From assembly GCA_041671545.1 (NCBI GenBank), contig JBAZBI010000012.1, forward strand, positions 1-64,000: 64,000 nt of DNA. The letters run 5' to 3'. Position numbers and translations under genes: made by a program. This DNA is from UBA1563 sp041671545. GTDB taxonomy: Bacteria; Bacteroidota; Ignavibacteria; Ignavibacteriales; Ignavibacteriaceae. The notes beneath the pieces were generated by a model that did not search any database, had not been told where the DNA came from, and saw only the letters and a list, made by a program, of their open reading frames with translations. Every line of letters begins with the position of its first letter. Position 1 is the first letter of the stretch. Positions 24,771 to 34,702 of this stretch are shown here, piece after piece.

Positions 24771-26603
24771 TTATTCTACTGTTACGCTTTTGGCTAAATT
24801 CCTTGGTTGGTCTACGTTTAGACCTTTCTTCATAGCTATGTGGTAAGCTAAGAGTTGGAGAGGAATAACTGATAAAATAGGCATTAACATCCTGATGGTT
24901 TCAGGAATTTTAATTACATAATCAGCTAAGCGGTCAATGTCGTCATCACCTTCCGTAGCTATGGCAATAACTTTTCCTTTGCGCGCTTTTATTTCTTCGA
25001 TGTTTGATACGATTTTGTCGTACGTTGAATCTTTTGGAGCAATAAATACAACAGGCATGTTCTCATCAACTAAAGCAATTGGACCATGTTTCATTTCCGC
25101 AGCCGGATAACCTTCCGCATGAATGTAGGAAATTTCTTTTAGTTTGAGAGCGCCTTCGAGAGCAACGGGAAAGTTGTAACCTCTACCGAGATATAAAAAG
25201 TTTTTAGCATTTTTAAATTCTTCGGCGATCACTTCAATTTGTTTTTCAAGTTGAAGGATCTTTTTAATTTTTTCTGGAATAGTTTGAAATTCTTCGACCA
25301 ATTTTTGTCCATCAATTAAACTCATATCTTTTTTGCGGGCAAGCAGTAAAGTGATTAATGCAAAAACGGAAAGCTGCGCAGTAAATGCTTTTGTTGATGC
25401 TACACCAATCTCCGGTCCGGCATGGATATAAACACCTGCATCACTATCGCGAGCTATTGAACTTCCGACAGCATTACAAATTCCAACAACGAGCGCACCT
25501 TTGCGTTTAGCTTCTTTCATAGCCGCAAGAGTATCGGCGGTTTCACCCGATTGAGAAATAAAAAAGATCGTATCATCGGGATGAATAATCGGATTGCGGT
25601 ATCTAAATTCAGAGGCATATTCAACCTCTGTTGGAATGCGCAAATACTGTTCGAACATATACTCACCAACCATTCCCGAATGCCAGGAAGTTCCACACGC
25701 ACAAATGATGAATCGTTTAGAATTTGAGATTCTATTTAAAACTGATTCCAGTCCACCGAGTTTAGAAGTTCCATCATCATGGACAAGTCTGCCTCGCATG
25801 GAATTAAGAACTGACTCAGGCTGTTCCATAATTTCTTTCAACATGAAAGTGGAATAACCGCCTTTATCGATTTGCTCAATCGACATGGTTACTTCAATAA
25901 TTTCTTTTTGTATCTCTTCGTCTTCAATATTTTTTGTGCGGAAGTGATCTTTATAAACTTCAGCTATTTCACCATCTTCCAGATAAACAACTTGTTTAGT
26001 GTGTGCGATTAATGCGGAAACATCAGATGCGATAAAATTTTCATTTTCACCGATTCCAAGCACGAGAGGAGAACCTTTTCTTGCCGCAACAATTTTGTCC
26101 GGTTCGCTGCCGGATAACACCGCAAGCCCGTATGTTCCTTCAACTTCATTTAGTGCATGGCGAACAGCGCTGAAGAGTGTAACACCTTTTTTCAGAAAGC
26201 TATCAATCAAGTGAACCAAAACCTCTGTATCAGTTTCACTTTTAAATTCATAACCATCACCGATAAGAATTTTTTTAAGCGGTTGATAGTTTTCGATAAT
26301 TCCGTTATGAATTACGAGAAGCGTTTTTTCTTTATTGAAATGAGGGTGTGCATTCGTTTCGTTTGGAATTCCATGCGTTGCCCACCTGGTATGCCCGATC
26401 CCGATATGTGATTGATGAGTATTCCCATTAATTTTTTCTTCAAGGAGAGAAACTTTTCCTTTGTTTTTAACAATATTTAATTTCCCGTCGGAAAAAAAGC
26501 CTAATCCGGCGGAGTCATACCCACGGTATTCTAATCTTTTGAGACCTTGAATTAAAATCGGGATTGCATTTTTATCACCGATATAGCCAACTATGCCGCA
26601 CAT
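24771..26603 (-). CDS. glmS: Glutamine-fructose-6-phosphate aminotransferase (isomerising)
   Basis: Makes glucosamine-6-phosphate from fructose-6-phosphate and glutamine, the entry to UDP-GlcNAc. The class II glutaminase domain starts MCGIVGYIG with nucleophile Cys2, followed by GHTRWATHG and NGIIENY. Two SIS sugar-binding domains follow (ACGTSWHSG, ISQSGETADT, GRGYNFPVALEGALKLKE), and the C-terminus DQPRNLAKSVTVE is canonical. The 610-residue length is normal. GAGG lies 6 bases upstream of the ATG. No glmS ribozyme is seen in the 62-base leader. The product would supply amino sugars to the polysaccharide cluster further upstream. Confidence 0.97.
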   Translation of the reverse strand: MCGIVGYIGDKNAIPILIQGLKRLEYRGYDSAGLGFFSDGKLNIVKNKGKVSLLEEKINGNTHQSHIGIGHTRWATHGIPNETNAHPHFNKEKTLLVIHNGIIENYQPLKKILIGDGYEFKSETDTEVLVHLIDSFLKKGVTLFSAVRHALNEVEGTYGLAVLSGSEPDKIVAARKGSPLVLGIGENENFIASDVSALIAHTKQVVYLEDGEIAEVYKDHFRTKNIEDEEIQKEIIEVTMSIEQIDKGGYSTFMLKEIMEQPESVLNSMRGRLVHDDGTSKLGGLESVLNRISNSKRFIICACGTSWHSGMVGEYMFEQYLRIPTEVEYASEFRYRNPIIHPDDTIFFISQSGETADTLAAMKEAKRKGALVVGICNAVGSSIARDSDAGVYIHAGPEIGVASTKAFTAQLSVFALITLLLARKKDMSLIDGQKLVEEFQTIPEKIKKILQLEKQIEVIAEEFKNAKNFLYLGRGYNFPVALEGALKLKEISYIHAEGYPAAEMKHGPIALVDENMPVVFIAPKDSTYDKIVSNIEEIKARKGKVIAIATEGDDDIDRLADYVIKIPETIRMLMPILSVIPLQLLAYHIAMKKGLNVDQPRNLAKSVTVE

Positions 26604-26665
26604 TTTTTCCTCATAATTAATGGTGTAAAATTAAGAATTTTCCAGCTCAGGACGAAACTTCAGAC

Positions 26666-29600
26666 TTACTCCATCTTAACGAGTTTTTGTGTTGTCGTAA
26701 TCGTTTTATCATCATACTTAGCGAGTACTTTGTAGAGATATAAACCATTGGCAATCCGGTCACCGTCTTGATCTTTTCCATCCCACAAAATTTTGTTAAA
26801 TCCAACAGAGAAATCACCGGACGGAAGTTTTATCTCTTTAATTAATCTTCCGGCAATCGTAAATATCCTAATAACGATTTCATTCGGCTTGTGTTCTCCA
26901 CGCAATTCAAAAGTAAAATGAGTTTGTGTTGCAAAAGGATTAGGATAATTATAGACGTAAGCCAGGTCATTATCTGTGTAAGTGTAAAAGACAGTTCTTT
27001 TAACCGAAGCATCAAAATAATTTCCGCTTGAGTCCTTTGCAAAAACATCAAGTGAGTGTTCACCTTGTTTCAGCGAAGTCTCTCTCCATTTTAGTATGGT
27101 CTGATTGTTGGGATACGGAATAATCGAATCACGGATGTTGGATACATCAAGAGGAATATTGTCCACAGAAATCGAGAAATTGTTTTTATCGATGGGTAAA
27201 GGAGAATTATCTTTTAACGATACTTCAAACTCCGGTTCTTTCGAAACGATATCGCCGTCAAGAATTTCTTTTCCGTCAATTAAAACTTGAAGCTTAGGCC
27301 GCAAAGTATCGTACTTGATAAAAAATTTCTTCTCAACAAAGTTATTAAATGAAAAAGTTTCTGATTCATTCGGTTTTAACTCAACTTTAATCTTGTGTTG
27401 ATCACCAATTTTAGCAGTCTCTAACATAGAGCTAAACGTTATCGAGGAATCAGGCTTGAGGGCTGTTTTATAACTATAGAATGGTAGCTTTGCGTCATCA
27501 AGATAACAATCGACTTGAAAAGTATCGGAGACAGTCGTTCCAACGTTTTGAGGAGTTAAACTAAATTCTAACAGGAAGCCTTGAAGAAGAGTATCAGCGT
27601 TAAACTCCAATGCACTTTTAGCAATTGATAGTTCAGCAGGTTGTGTAAAATCCAACCCAATTTTCGAAATATTAAATGCTTCGCCCGATACCGAAGATGT
27701 ATCTTTTAAATTAATAGATAATCGTATAAGAGAATTCAACGGAAGACTAACCGTATCAAGTGAATAAGGTGATGGGATATTGTCTTTCAATATCTGCCAT
27801 TGCTGTAAATTCTTATCATACTTCTCAAGCTTAACATTCATCGATGCTTCTGTGTGATATTTACTGATATCATACGAGACCGAATTCCATTTCTTAGCCG
27901 GTCCGAAAGCAGTTGTAATAACATTTCCTTCTGTGTTCTTGTACTTACCCTTAAATATTCCAATTCTAGGTTGAAAACCATTTCCAAAAACACTGGCATA
28001 GAGAAGATTTCCGATTGGGTCGTAGGTCCAAGCAAAATAACTTTGGTATGGTGTAAATGTAATCCATTCTTCTTCAAATCGATTCGTGTTTAGGTCAAAC
28101 CTCCGCATGTAATTTGAGTTGCCATATTCAAAAGCATAAAGGTAATTATCTATCACAAAAAAACTGCTGAAATAGTTATAGCTTGTTCCGCTCAGTTCTC
28201 TATCCTCGCCTACTTTAGCCCAATTGTTTTGGGGATCAAGAACTCTCAAACGATATTTGTAACTACCAATTGTATCCAACACGGCTAAATTATATACATA
28301 CTTTCCATCTGAGCAGAGGTAAAAACCACCTTCTTTTTCTCTAGAATTTTCATTAATTAGTCCTCCAGACACAAATACAGAATCGCGATCACCGGTTCCT
28401 ATTTCAATCCAAGATAAATAATTTGAAGAACCTGTTGGAATATAAATCTTATCGTCAAAATAAAATATCGTATGGAAAATGGAATAAGTTTCAGGAGAGA
28501 GTTCCCCATAAGATTGTCCGGCAACCGTGCCGTCATTACCGGTGCCAATTTTATAAATCTTAGAACTTTGACCGTTGTAATAATACATTGCAGCTACATA
28601 TAAATAAGTTCCGTCTGTTGTTATTGTGCTAAGATTATTAATTCCAGTCGGAAGAGTAACCGCAAATTTACTTAAATACCTGTCGTTCGTCGGTTTAGCC
28701 GGCAAGAAAGAAGCATTGAGGGTCAATCCGCTCATAGCATCAGAGTACTTAATATTTTCTAAGTCGAATAGATTTAGCTGTTGATTAGAAAATGAAACAG
28801 TAGCGAAGTTGAGCGAAGTGATTTTGAAAGTTGCTGCATTTGTCCAATTACTTGAGTCATTACCTTCCCAACTTCTAGCTCTCCAGAAATAAATTCCACT
28901 GTCTTGCAAGGTGCATTTCCAATTAACTATACCATTTTGAGGAGCGATATTCTTAACATCTACCGATGGTTTTCCAAATGATAATGACGTATCAATTTGA
29001 ATTTGATAAGTAAGTGATTTTCCAATGTATTCACCAATATCAGCTAAAAGAAAATCAATTGTGTTCAAAGAAGAAGATAATCCATTTTCGGGAGCTAAGA
29101 TATTTGGTTCACTAGTTTTGTAAATGTAAACAGATTTCGCTGTTTCATTATCAGAAAAATCATTTTCAGTTGCCATTTTATCTTGGTTTATTTCTAGAAC
29201 AAGTGAATTGATTCCTTCTTCAGAAGGAATCCATAAGAAGGTTACCGAATCTGTGAGAGCAAAACTTCTAATTTTTTTGGACCCGACCGTAGTTTTTATG
29301 TTTTTACTCATTACAGAAAGGTTAACTGTTACCGAATCATCCCGCTTAAGAAATCCTAAATTTTTCAAATATGCTTTAACTTGAACGGGACTTCCAACAA
29401 TCGGGAATTCAGGGGAGATGTTTATCAATACATCTGAAACAGAATAATCCGGACTTTTAGGTAAGGCTAATTCAGTGAGTGGATCTCCAAGTAAAGTTGC
29501 TAATGCAATCATGTCTGCAAATGGGCCAGTGGATACATTATAATTCTTCGTATGCAAAATTGCCTTGCCAATAATGTAATTCTTTTTTGTAAAAACTTCG

Positions 29601-32353
29601 ACAAAAAATCTGGTATTTAGATCAACACCAACACCAAAACTTGTTAAACCGGAACTTCCCCAAAAAGCAATTGCGCCTTTACCAGGAACTTTAATGAACT
29701 GTTCACCGAAAACATCTTGATTATCAAAATGTCCGGTATAACATGTTACACTTGAAACAAATGGAAGTCTTCCCCCGTTATTTAACATATAAATGTCGTC
29801 GTTAAGAAATACCAAGTCCCACTGGTATCCACCGCCATGACCATAATAATTAACAACAACTGCACCGCTGTCAATACCCTTTCGGATATCAACTCCCTCT
29901 CCCCTGAAAGGCAAGTGTTCTGTTTTGCTCGGATACCGAAAAACTTTTTTTGCACTAAATCCGTTTGGGATTAAATAATTTTTTTCCAAATCAATGCTGG
30001 CATCGTTGAAACCGAAAAATAATTCGTCATTCAAATCTTGTCCTGAAGCAATTAAAAGTGAATTTTGTTTCCAAGTTTTTCCAGCATCACTTGGGTACGC
30101 AATAACCTTATCAACGAGATTATTAGCTTCTATCAAAGTTTCACATGATAGCCGACCAATTGCTACATCCGGTGCTACATCCTCGCCACTTATAGCAACA
30201 AACATATTATCGCTTGCAGCTAATCCATATTCATTAGAATGATACGGCAGAGAAGGAATATAATTTTTCCTGTTCTGTGGAAAGAGTTCTCTATAATCAT
30301 AACTCATATCACCTAATAAAACAACATATGAAACAGGTGTACCGGAGTAATTTTCAAAAGCATATTTTATGTAAGATTGTATAGCATACGGGTCAAGTAG
30401 ACCAAACGAAAATTCATCATAGATATCATCTATTTGAGTAATTTGTATTCGTGGAGTTGCAATGGAGGTGTCAGGGAAATTAGTTTCTCTAAATTGTTTT
30501 AATCTTTCTGCCGCGGAAAGAAAGTTTTTATGAGTAATAATTAAATAGTCTACTCCTTGATTTTTATTTCGTAAATCAGAAGGAGAATCAGCTTTTATTG
30601 AATCAACTTTCAAGAAGTTACTTTGGCTGGTACAATAATAATCAGTTTTAGTGGTTGAACTATCAACAAATAAAACTTCCCTGTATTGATTTTGAGTAAA
30701 GAATGGATTTTTAATAACTTCATTTCTTTGAGGGATATAAACTTGCATATCATCGGTCGTCCAGTTCCATACACTAAACCGATTCTTGCCGAACATCTCT
30801 GGTGTTGACCTAATGTGATAATAATTCCCGTTAACTCTATTCTCTCTCCAGAAATCAAATTCGAACCAGTTAACTCTTATTTCATCTGAACGGGATTGTT
30901 CCGGATATGAAGAATTAGCTACGATTAATCCGTCGCATACAACCTGAAAGAAATTTTCATTGAAAATGTTAATTTTTCTAGTATCAATACTTTTTTCAAA
31001 ATTAAATAAGTTTTGTCCATCCCATTCAACAGAATTAACAAACTGACCCGTTAATAAAATTTTTGCCCGATGATCCGGGACAACAGTAGAATAATCTGTC
31101 AAACCATGAAAATTTGCACGTACTACAACAGTGTTTGAATCAGAATAATATTCCTCGAATCCCGGAAATTTGACGGCAAAAGCTTCGGTCTCTTTACCAT
31201 TTATTCCACTTGCTTTCCCCCAATACCAAAAATCTCTTTCAAGATTGTCTGCATAACCCAACCGCTCGTAGAGCATGTCTTTTTCATAATGGACGGTCAT
31301 TAGACTCTGTTGAAAAGTTTTCTCCCACCCACTAGTGTATCCATCAATCTCTCTAAATCTTTTTCCATCAACACTGCTATTAAAAGTCAACCAATAGAGA
31401 TTAGAATTATTATAAATATTCAGCTTACAATAAGGAGATGAGGTGATGACTTTCCCCACGAAATGAAAATAATCATTGTTGTTAAAAACGCTATCTCCAT
31501 CAAGGTCAAAAACTTCTACCGGAATTTCTTCTCCATCATTGAATAATCTAATTTTTTTTACATTTACGTTTTGTAAGAAGGATGAACTAACGGAAACTAA
31601 ATCAAAATAGGAAACGCGATAAATTCCTTCATTCTTCAAATACAATTTCAGCCAATTTTGTTGAGGATCATACCAATATTGGTCAGTTCTCATAGAACTT
31701 TTCTGCTCAATCGCTTTTCCGGATATCCAATTTTTTGATATTGAATAATTAAGGACGGACTCCTTGAGAAAATCATCTGTTAATTTATCAACACTTCTAC
31801 TTGTTTCTGAAAAACCTGATTGATTTTTATAAAAAAATTGGATCACTATTTTCTCGTGGAATGTTAATTCTCTGGTAACAGGATTAAATTGAAAAGGCGA
31901 AATAGTGATTGGTAAGATAGTTGCAAAACGATAGATGTATGGGGGATTAATTGATACTGCTTCACGAGGAAATTCTTGGCTCCTTTGATAAATAGTCCCT
32001 GCAGTTTCAAAGAATGAAGTATTGGTTCCATCTGTTTTCTTGACGAACGGAACAATAAATTTATTCTTAAATATTTTCTTTTGATCGGAAATAATTTTGT
32101 AAGAAAGAGTAGCCCCCTTTTTTATTCCGAGCGTAACAAATTCCTGTGGTAAAACCGGTTCTCCATCTTGTTCTAAGAAGAAACTTTTACCGACAATTTT
32201 TTGAAAAGTCGTGCCATGAAAAGTTGTATCAATTACCCGGTATTTTCCTCCAAATGAAAATTCAACGGTGATCGATTCAGATGTTGATTCAAGAACTTTA
32301 TGACTCTGAGCAATGAGAATGCCCGATAGAAAAAGGCTGAGGAATAATTTCAT
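26666..32353 (-). CDS. Large secreted C25 (gingipain/PorU-like) peptidase with C-terminal sorting domain
   Basis: 1895 residues. A signal peptide (1-16) is followed by a PorU-type N-terminal region (about 215-330, WLKLYLKNEGIYRVSYFD). The C25 peptidase domain covers about 590-960, with the catalytic His in NYYGHGGGYQWD (about 838) and the Cys in SSVTCYTGHFD (about 868). Adhesive-type domains come next: a CARDB-like segment (about 970-1070), a propeller-like stretch (about 1210-1430) and Ig-like segments. The end has a NYPNPF motif (about 1808) and a FlgD-like/T9SS sorting domain. It may be the T9SS sortase PorU or a surface protease; it is longer than usual PorU, so I leave the symbol empty. 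It is separated from glmS by 62 bases. Confidence 0.82.
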   Translation of the reverse strand: MKLFLSLFLSGILIAQSHKVLESTSESITVEFSFGGKYRVIDTTFHGTTFQKIVGKSFFLEQDGEPVLPQEFVTLGIKKGATLSYKIISDQKKIFKNKFIVPFVKKTDGTNTSFFETAGTIYQRSQEFPREAVSINPPYIYRFATILPITISPFQFNPVTRELTFHEKIVIQFFYKNQSGFSETSRSVDKLTDDFLKESVLNYSISKNWISGKAIEQKSSMRTDQYWYDPQQNWLKLYLKNEGIYRVSYFDLVSVSSSFLQNVNVKKIRLFNDGEEIPVEVFDLDGDSVFNNNDYFHFVGKVITSSPYCKLNIYNNSNLYWLTFNSSVDGKRFREIDGYTSGWEKTFQQSLMTVHYEKDMLYERLGYADNLERDFWYWGKASGINGKETEAFAVKFPGFEEYYSDSNTVVVRANFHGLTDYSTVVPDHRAKILLTGQFVNSVEWDGQNLFNFEKSIDTRKINIFNENFFQVVCDGLIVANSSYPEQSRSDEIRVNWFEFDFWRENRVNGNYYHIRSTPEMFGKNRFSVWNWTTDDMQVYIPQRNEVIKNPFFTQNQYREVLFVDSSTTKTDYYCTSQSNFLKVDSIKADSPSDLRNKNQGVDYLIITHKNFLSAAERLKQFRETNFPDTSIATPRIQITQIDDIYDEFSFGLLDPYAIQSYIKYAFENYSGTPVSYVVLLGDMSYDYRELFPQNRKNYIPSLPYHSNEYGLAASDNMFVAISGEDVAPDVAIGRLSCETLIEANNLVDKVIAYPSDAGKTWKQNSLLIASGQDLNDELFFGFNDASIDLEKNYLIPNGFSAKKVFRYPSKTEHLPFRGEGVDIRKGIDSGAVVVNYYGHGGGYQWDLVFLNDDIYMLNNGGRLPFVSSVTCYTGHFDNQDVFGEQFIKVPGKGAIAFWGSSGLTSFGVGVDLNTRFFVEVFTKKNYIIGKAILHTKNYNVSTGPFADMIALATLLGDPLTELALPKSPDYSVSDVLINISPEFPIVGSPVQVKAYLKNLGFLKRDDSVTVNLSVMSKNIKTTVGSKKIRSFALTDSVTFLWIPSEEGINSLVLEINQDKMATENDFSDNETAKSVYIYKTSEPNILAPENGLSSSLNTIDFLLADIGEYIGKSLTYQIQIDTSLSFGKPSVDVKNIAPQNGIVNWKCTLQDSGIYFWRARSWEGNDSSNWTNAATFKITSLNFATVSFSNQQLNLFDLENIKYSDAMSGLTLNASFLPAKPTNDRYLSKFAVTLPTGINNLSTITTDGTYLYVAAMYYYNGQSSKIYKIGTGNDGTVAGQSYGELSPETYSIFHTIFYFDDKIYIPTGSSNYLSWIEIGTGDRDSVFVSGGLINENSREKEGGFYLCSDGKYVYNLAVLDTIGSYKYRLRVLDPQNNWAKVGEDRELSGTSYNYFSSFFVIDNYLYAFEYGNSNYMRRFDLNTNRFEEEWITFTPYQSYFAWTYDPIGNLLYASVFGNGFQPRIGIFKGKYKNTEGNVITTAFGPAKKWNSVSYDISKYHTEASMNVKLEKYDKNLQQWQILKDNIPSPYSLDTVSLPLNSLIRLSINLKDTSSVSGEAFNISKIGLDFTQPAELSIAKSALEFNADTLLQGFLLEFSLTPQNVGTTVSDTFQVDCYLDDAKLPFYSYKTALKPDSSITFSSMLETAKIGDQHKIKVELKPNESETFSFNNFVEKKFFIKYDTLRPKLQVLIDGKEILDGDIVSKEPEFEVSLKDNSPLPIDKNNFSISVDNIPLDVSNIRDSIIPYPNNQTILKWRETSLKQGEHSLDVFAKDSSGNYFDASVKRTVFYTYTDNDLAYVYNYPNPFATQTHFTFELRGEHKPNEIVIRIFTIAGRLIKEIKLPSGDFSVGFNKILWDGKDQDGDRIANGLYLYKVLAKYDDKTITTTQKLVKME

Positions 32354-32407
32354 AAATACCTATTATTTTTAATTCAAACTTCTAAAGTTGTAGGAGAAAA
32401 TCAACAC

Positions 32408-32426
32408 AAAAAAGAGGTTCTTTTTT
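32408..32426 (-). terminator. Weak A/T-rich hairpin at the end of the polysaccharide operon
   Basis: AAAAAAGA and TCTTTTTT form 8-bp arms around GGT, 13 bases beyond the stop of the Wzi-like gene. The stem is nearly all A-T, so it could terminate only weakly; read-through into the C25 peptidase gene is possible. Confidence 0.3.
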
Positions 32427-32438
32427 TTACCCTTCGCT

Positions 32439-34112
32439 TTAATAAAAATTATAATTGATCTGCAACGAAGAAAAAAATGTTGTCGACCTATTATTCACTT
32501 TAGCAACTCGAATATAGTCTCCTTCTAACACTATATTTAAATTATACGATACTAAGTAACGCAAATTCATTTTGTATGAATCAGTAATTACCTTCTCACC
32601 ATCCAAAAAGTTTGCCACTTGAGGGTCAAAAAATCGAGTACTTAAAAAGATTGATCCACCAACATTTCGAATTACGTTTCCCCCTTTATCAAGAATATTA
32701 TCACCATGTTCCACACGTCTAAATAAAAAGTAAGAACACAATTTCGCTGAAAAATCATACACCAGTTTGATACTTGTCATTGCACTATTTGGTTGAAGAT
32801 CAAGCCCAAGGGGAAAACCATTATTTGTGTATGTTAAGGCTTCTCCACCATTGGGATGCGAATACGTGTACGGTCTTATTTGAACATGGCCTCCATAAAC
32901 CATTAATCTTTCTGAAAGAAATGGAACAGATGCTGCAAAACCGAGTTGCCATGCAATTCTATTTCCGGCCGAGTTCCACTTATCGTTCTTCAAGAAATTA
33001 AAATTAATGTCATCAAACGTAAATGTTCCATTCATCTCCAATCCGTTCCAAGGGCGGTATCTCGCATCAAAGTGTAAAAAGGAATTGTCTAGATCATTCA
33101 ATGATCTTTGCGCAGATTCCCATAGTAAAAACGGATTAAGATATGCTAATTCAACAGGACGGTTTCCATAAATTATTGTTTGCCCGATACCTAAAGATAA
33201 ATTTGTGAAAGGTTGATACCCAAATCTGCTTGTAACAATATATTTTGAATTTTTACTTTTAACGTTATATCTCAATGAATCAACATAGGTTGTAACTGTT
33301 GGTTGGACAAGCCATCCATGCAAATATTTATATGAAAATTGTTTGTAAGAAATATCGAATTTTACAAAATCAAACATCTGAGAAGTGTTATTTAGTATTG
33401 ATTGTTCGAACCTACTAACTCCCCACTGCACTCTTTCTCTTCCTACTTGTAATTTGAAAATACTCTTTTTAAGAGTGACATATCCAGAAGTTTGATCGAA
33501 GTAATTTAATCCTGTGTGATTGAAAGAAAAACTTTGATTTACTCTTTGGTCTGTTTGAGAAGCTATTCGGCTCCCAGCATGAAAACCATTCCATGCTTCT
33601 AAATAACAAGCGAACCAATCATCATACTCAAGTGAAAAAGCTCCTCCGTAAGTTGCAAGAAATGAAGAACTTCCTTTTTGATTTGAATTGTCAAGCAGAA
33701 TATTTTTAGTTGTAACAATTGGTGCAAATGTAAAAGTGAATAAGGAATCCTGATCGAGATAGGCAAAATTTTCTTGGTTAGAAAAAAAATGCTGCTTGAG
33801 AGTCAAAGAATCGCTTCCCCAAAATGAATTATCCACTTTTCTAACGGAGGGGAAATATCGTAAAAAAAAACTTAGTTTTTCTTTATCACTTTCCGAAAGT
33901 AGATGAAGCGAATCTTTTGCTGTCTGCAATTCACTATATATTTCTCCCCGTGTTAAAGGAAGAACCACGTCATCATAATTTGTAAGGATATTTTTTACAC
34001 GAAGTTGATTTAAGAAATCATAGACGGGGTGGTTGGGATTGATAGAAAGATTTTGAGAAAAAGTTAATGTTGAAAACATGAGGAAGAAAAACCAAATGTT
34101 TTTTGTTTCCAT
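32439..34112 (-). CDS. Capsule-assembly Wzi-like outer-membrane protein
   Basis: 557 residues with a signal peptide (1-19, ending LTFSQN). The mature part begins with a helical segment (HPVYDFLNQLRVKNILTNYDDVVLPLTRGEIYSEL) typical of Wzi-family proteins in Bacteroidetes, followed by amphipathic beta strands ending in aromatic residues (SLQINYNFY at the C-terminus), which indicates an 18-strand-type barrel. Wzi proteins tether exported polysaccharide to the outer surface. It is the last gene of the polysaccharide operon and overlaps the phosphoglycosyl transferase stop by one base (TAATG). Confidence 0.8.
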   Translation of the reverse strand: METKNIWFFFLMFSTLTFSQNLSINPNHPVYDFLNQLRVKNILTNYDDVVLPLTRGEIYSELQTAKDSLHLLSESDKEKLSFFLRYFPSVRKVDNSFWGSDSLTLKQHFFSNQENFAYLDQDSLFTFTFAPIVTTKNILLDNSNQKGSSSFLATYGGAFSLEYDDWFACYLEAWNGFHAGSRIASQTDQRVNQSFSFNHTGLNYFDQTSGYVTLKKSIFKLQVGRERVQWGVSRFEQSILNNTSQMFDFVKFDISYKQFSYKYLHGWLVQPTVTTYVDSLRYNVKSKNSKYIVTSRFGYQPFTNLSLGIGQTIIYGNRPVELAYLNPFLLWESAQRSLNDLDNSFLHFDARYRPWNGLEMNGTFTFDDINFNFLKNDKWNSAGNRIAWQLGFAASVPFLSERLMVYGGHVQIRPYTYSHPNGGEALTYTNNGFPLGLDLQPNSAMTSIKLVYDFSAKLCSYFLFRRVEHGDNILDKGGNVIRNVGGSIFLSTRFFDPQVANFLDGEKVITDSYKMNLRYLVSYNLNIVLEGDYIRVAKVNNRSTTFFSSLQINYNFY

Positions 34113-34687
34113 TAAATATTTCCCTCATTGGTAAGAATAACAAAAGGGGTTTTCAATAAAATTAGAAGGTCAGATATAAAAGTTGCTTTATCGTAATATT
34201 CAACCTCCATCCGCGTTCTTTCTTCCGGCGTTAACATCTGCCTTCCATTAATTTGGGAAAACCCAGTTATTCCCGGAGTGAATTGAAAAACCTTTTTTTG
34301 TTCTTCTGTATAATTGTTGGTAATGTCCAAAATTTCTGGTCTAGGTCCAACAATAGACATCGATCCGAATAAAACATTTATAAACTGAGGAATTTCATCA
34401 ATACTTAATCTTCTTAAAAGTTTACCCGTCTTAGTCAATCGAGGATCGTTTACTTGGGTAAGGTTTGGACCTATCTCCAAAGCATTTTCCACCATGCCAC
34501 GAAGCTTAAACATTTTAAAAGGTTTACCATTTTTACCAGCTCTTAATTGAACGAAAATTGCAGGACCCGACGATTCAATCCGTATAGCTGCAATTGCGAG
34601 TAATAAAACAGGAGAAGTGATAAGAAGGACGATTAGACTAATTATAATATCGGATGTTCGTTTAATAATGCTTCCTTCTTTGCCCAT
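34112..34687 (-). CDS. Undecaprenyl-phosphate phosphoglycosyl transferase (sugar transferase)
   Basis: 191 residues, the short monotopic type (PglC/WcaJ catalytic core): a re-entrant hydrophobic helix (about 12-33), then SSGPAIFVQLRAGKNGKPFKMFKLRGM, the invariant Asp-Glu in RRLSIDEIPQF, and GPRPE. It transfers a sugar-1-phosphate from a UDP-sugar to undecaprenyl phosphate, starting each repeat unit at the inner face of the plasma membrane. The usual FKFRTM reads FKLRGM here. It is followed by the Wzi-like gene (one-base overlap) and preceded by the sugar aminotransferase gene with 15 bases between. Confidence 0.92.
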   Translation of the reverse strand: MGKEGSIIKRTSDIIISLIVLLITSPVLLLAIAAIRIESSGPAIFVQLRAGKNGKPFKMFKLRGMVENALEIGPNLTQVNDPRLTKTGKLLRRLSIDEIPQFINVLFGSMSIVGPRPEILDITNNYTEEQKKVFQFTPGITGFSQINGRQMLTPEERTRMEVEYYDKATFISDLLILLKTPFVILTNEGNI

Positions 34688-34702
34688 GACATCAATAAAT
34701 GA

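Noticed and set aside
26604..26665. glmS ribozyme upstream of glmS
   Set aside because: The leader is only 62 bases to the neighbouring stop codon and does not contain the conserved ribozyme core; a simple ribosome site is present.
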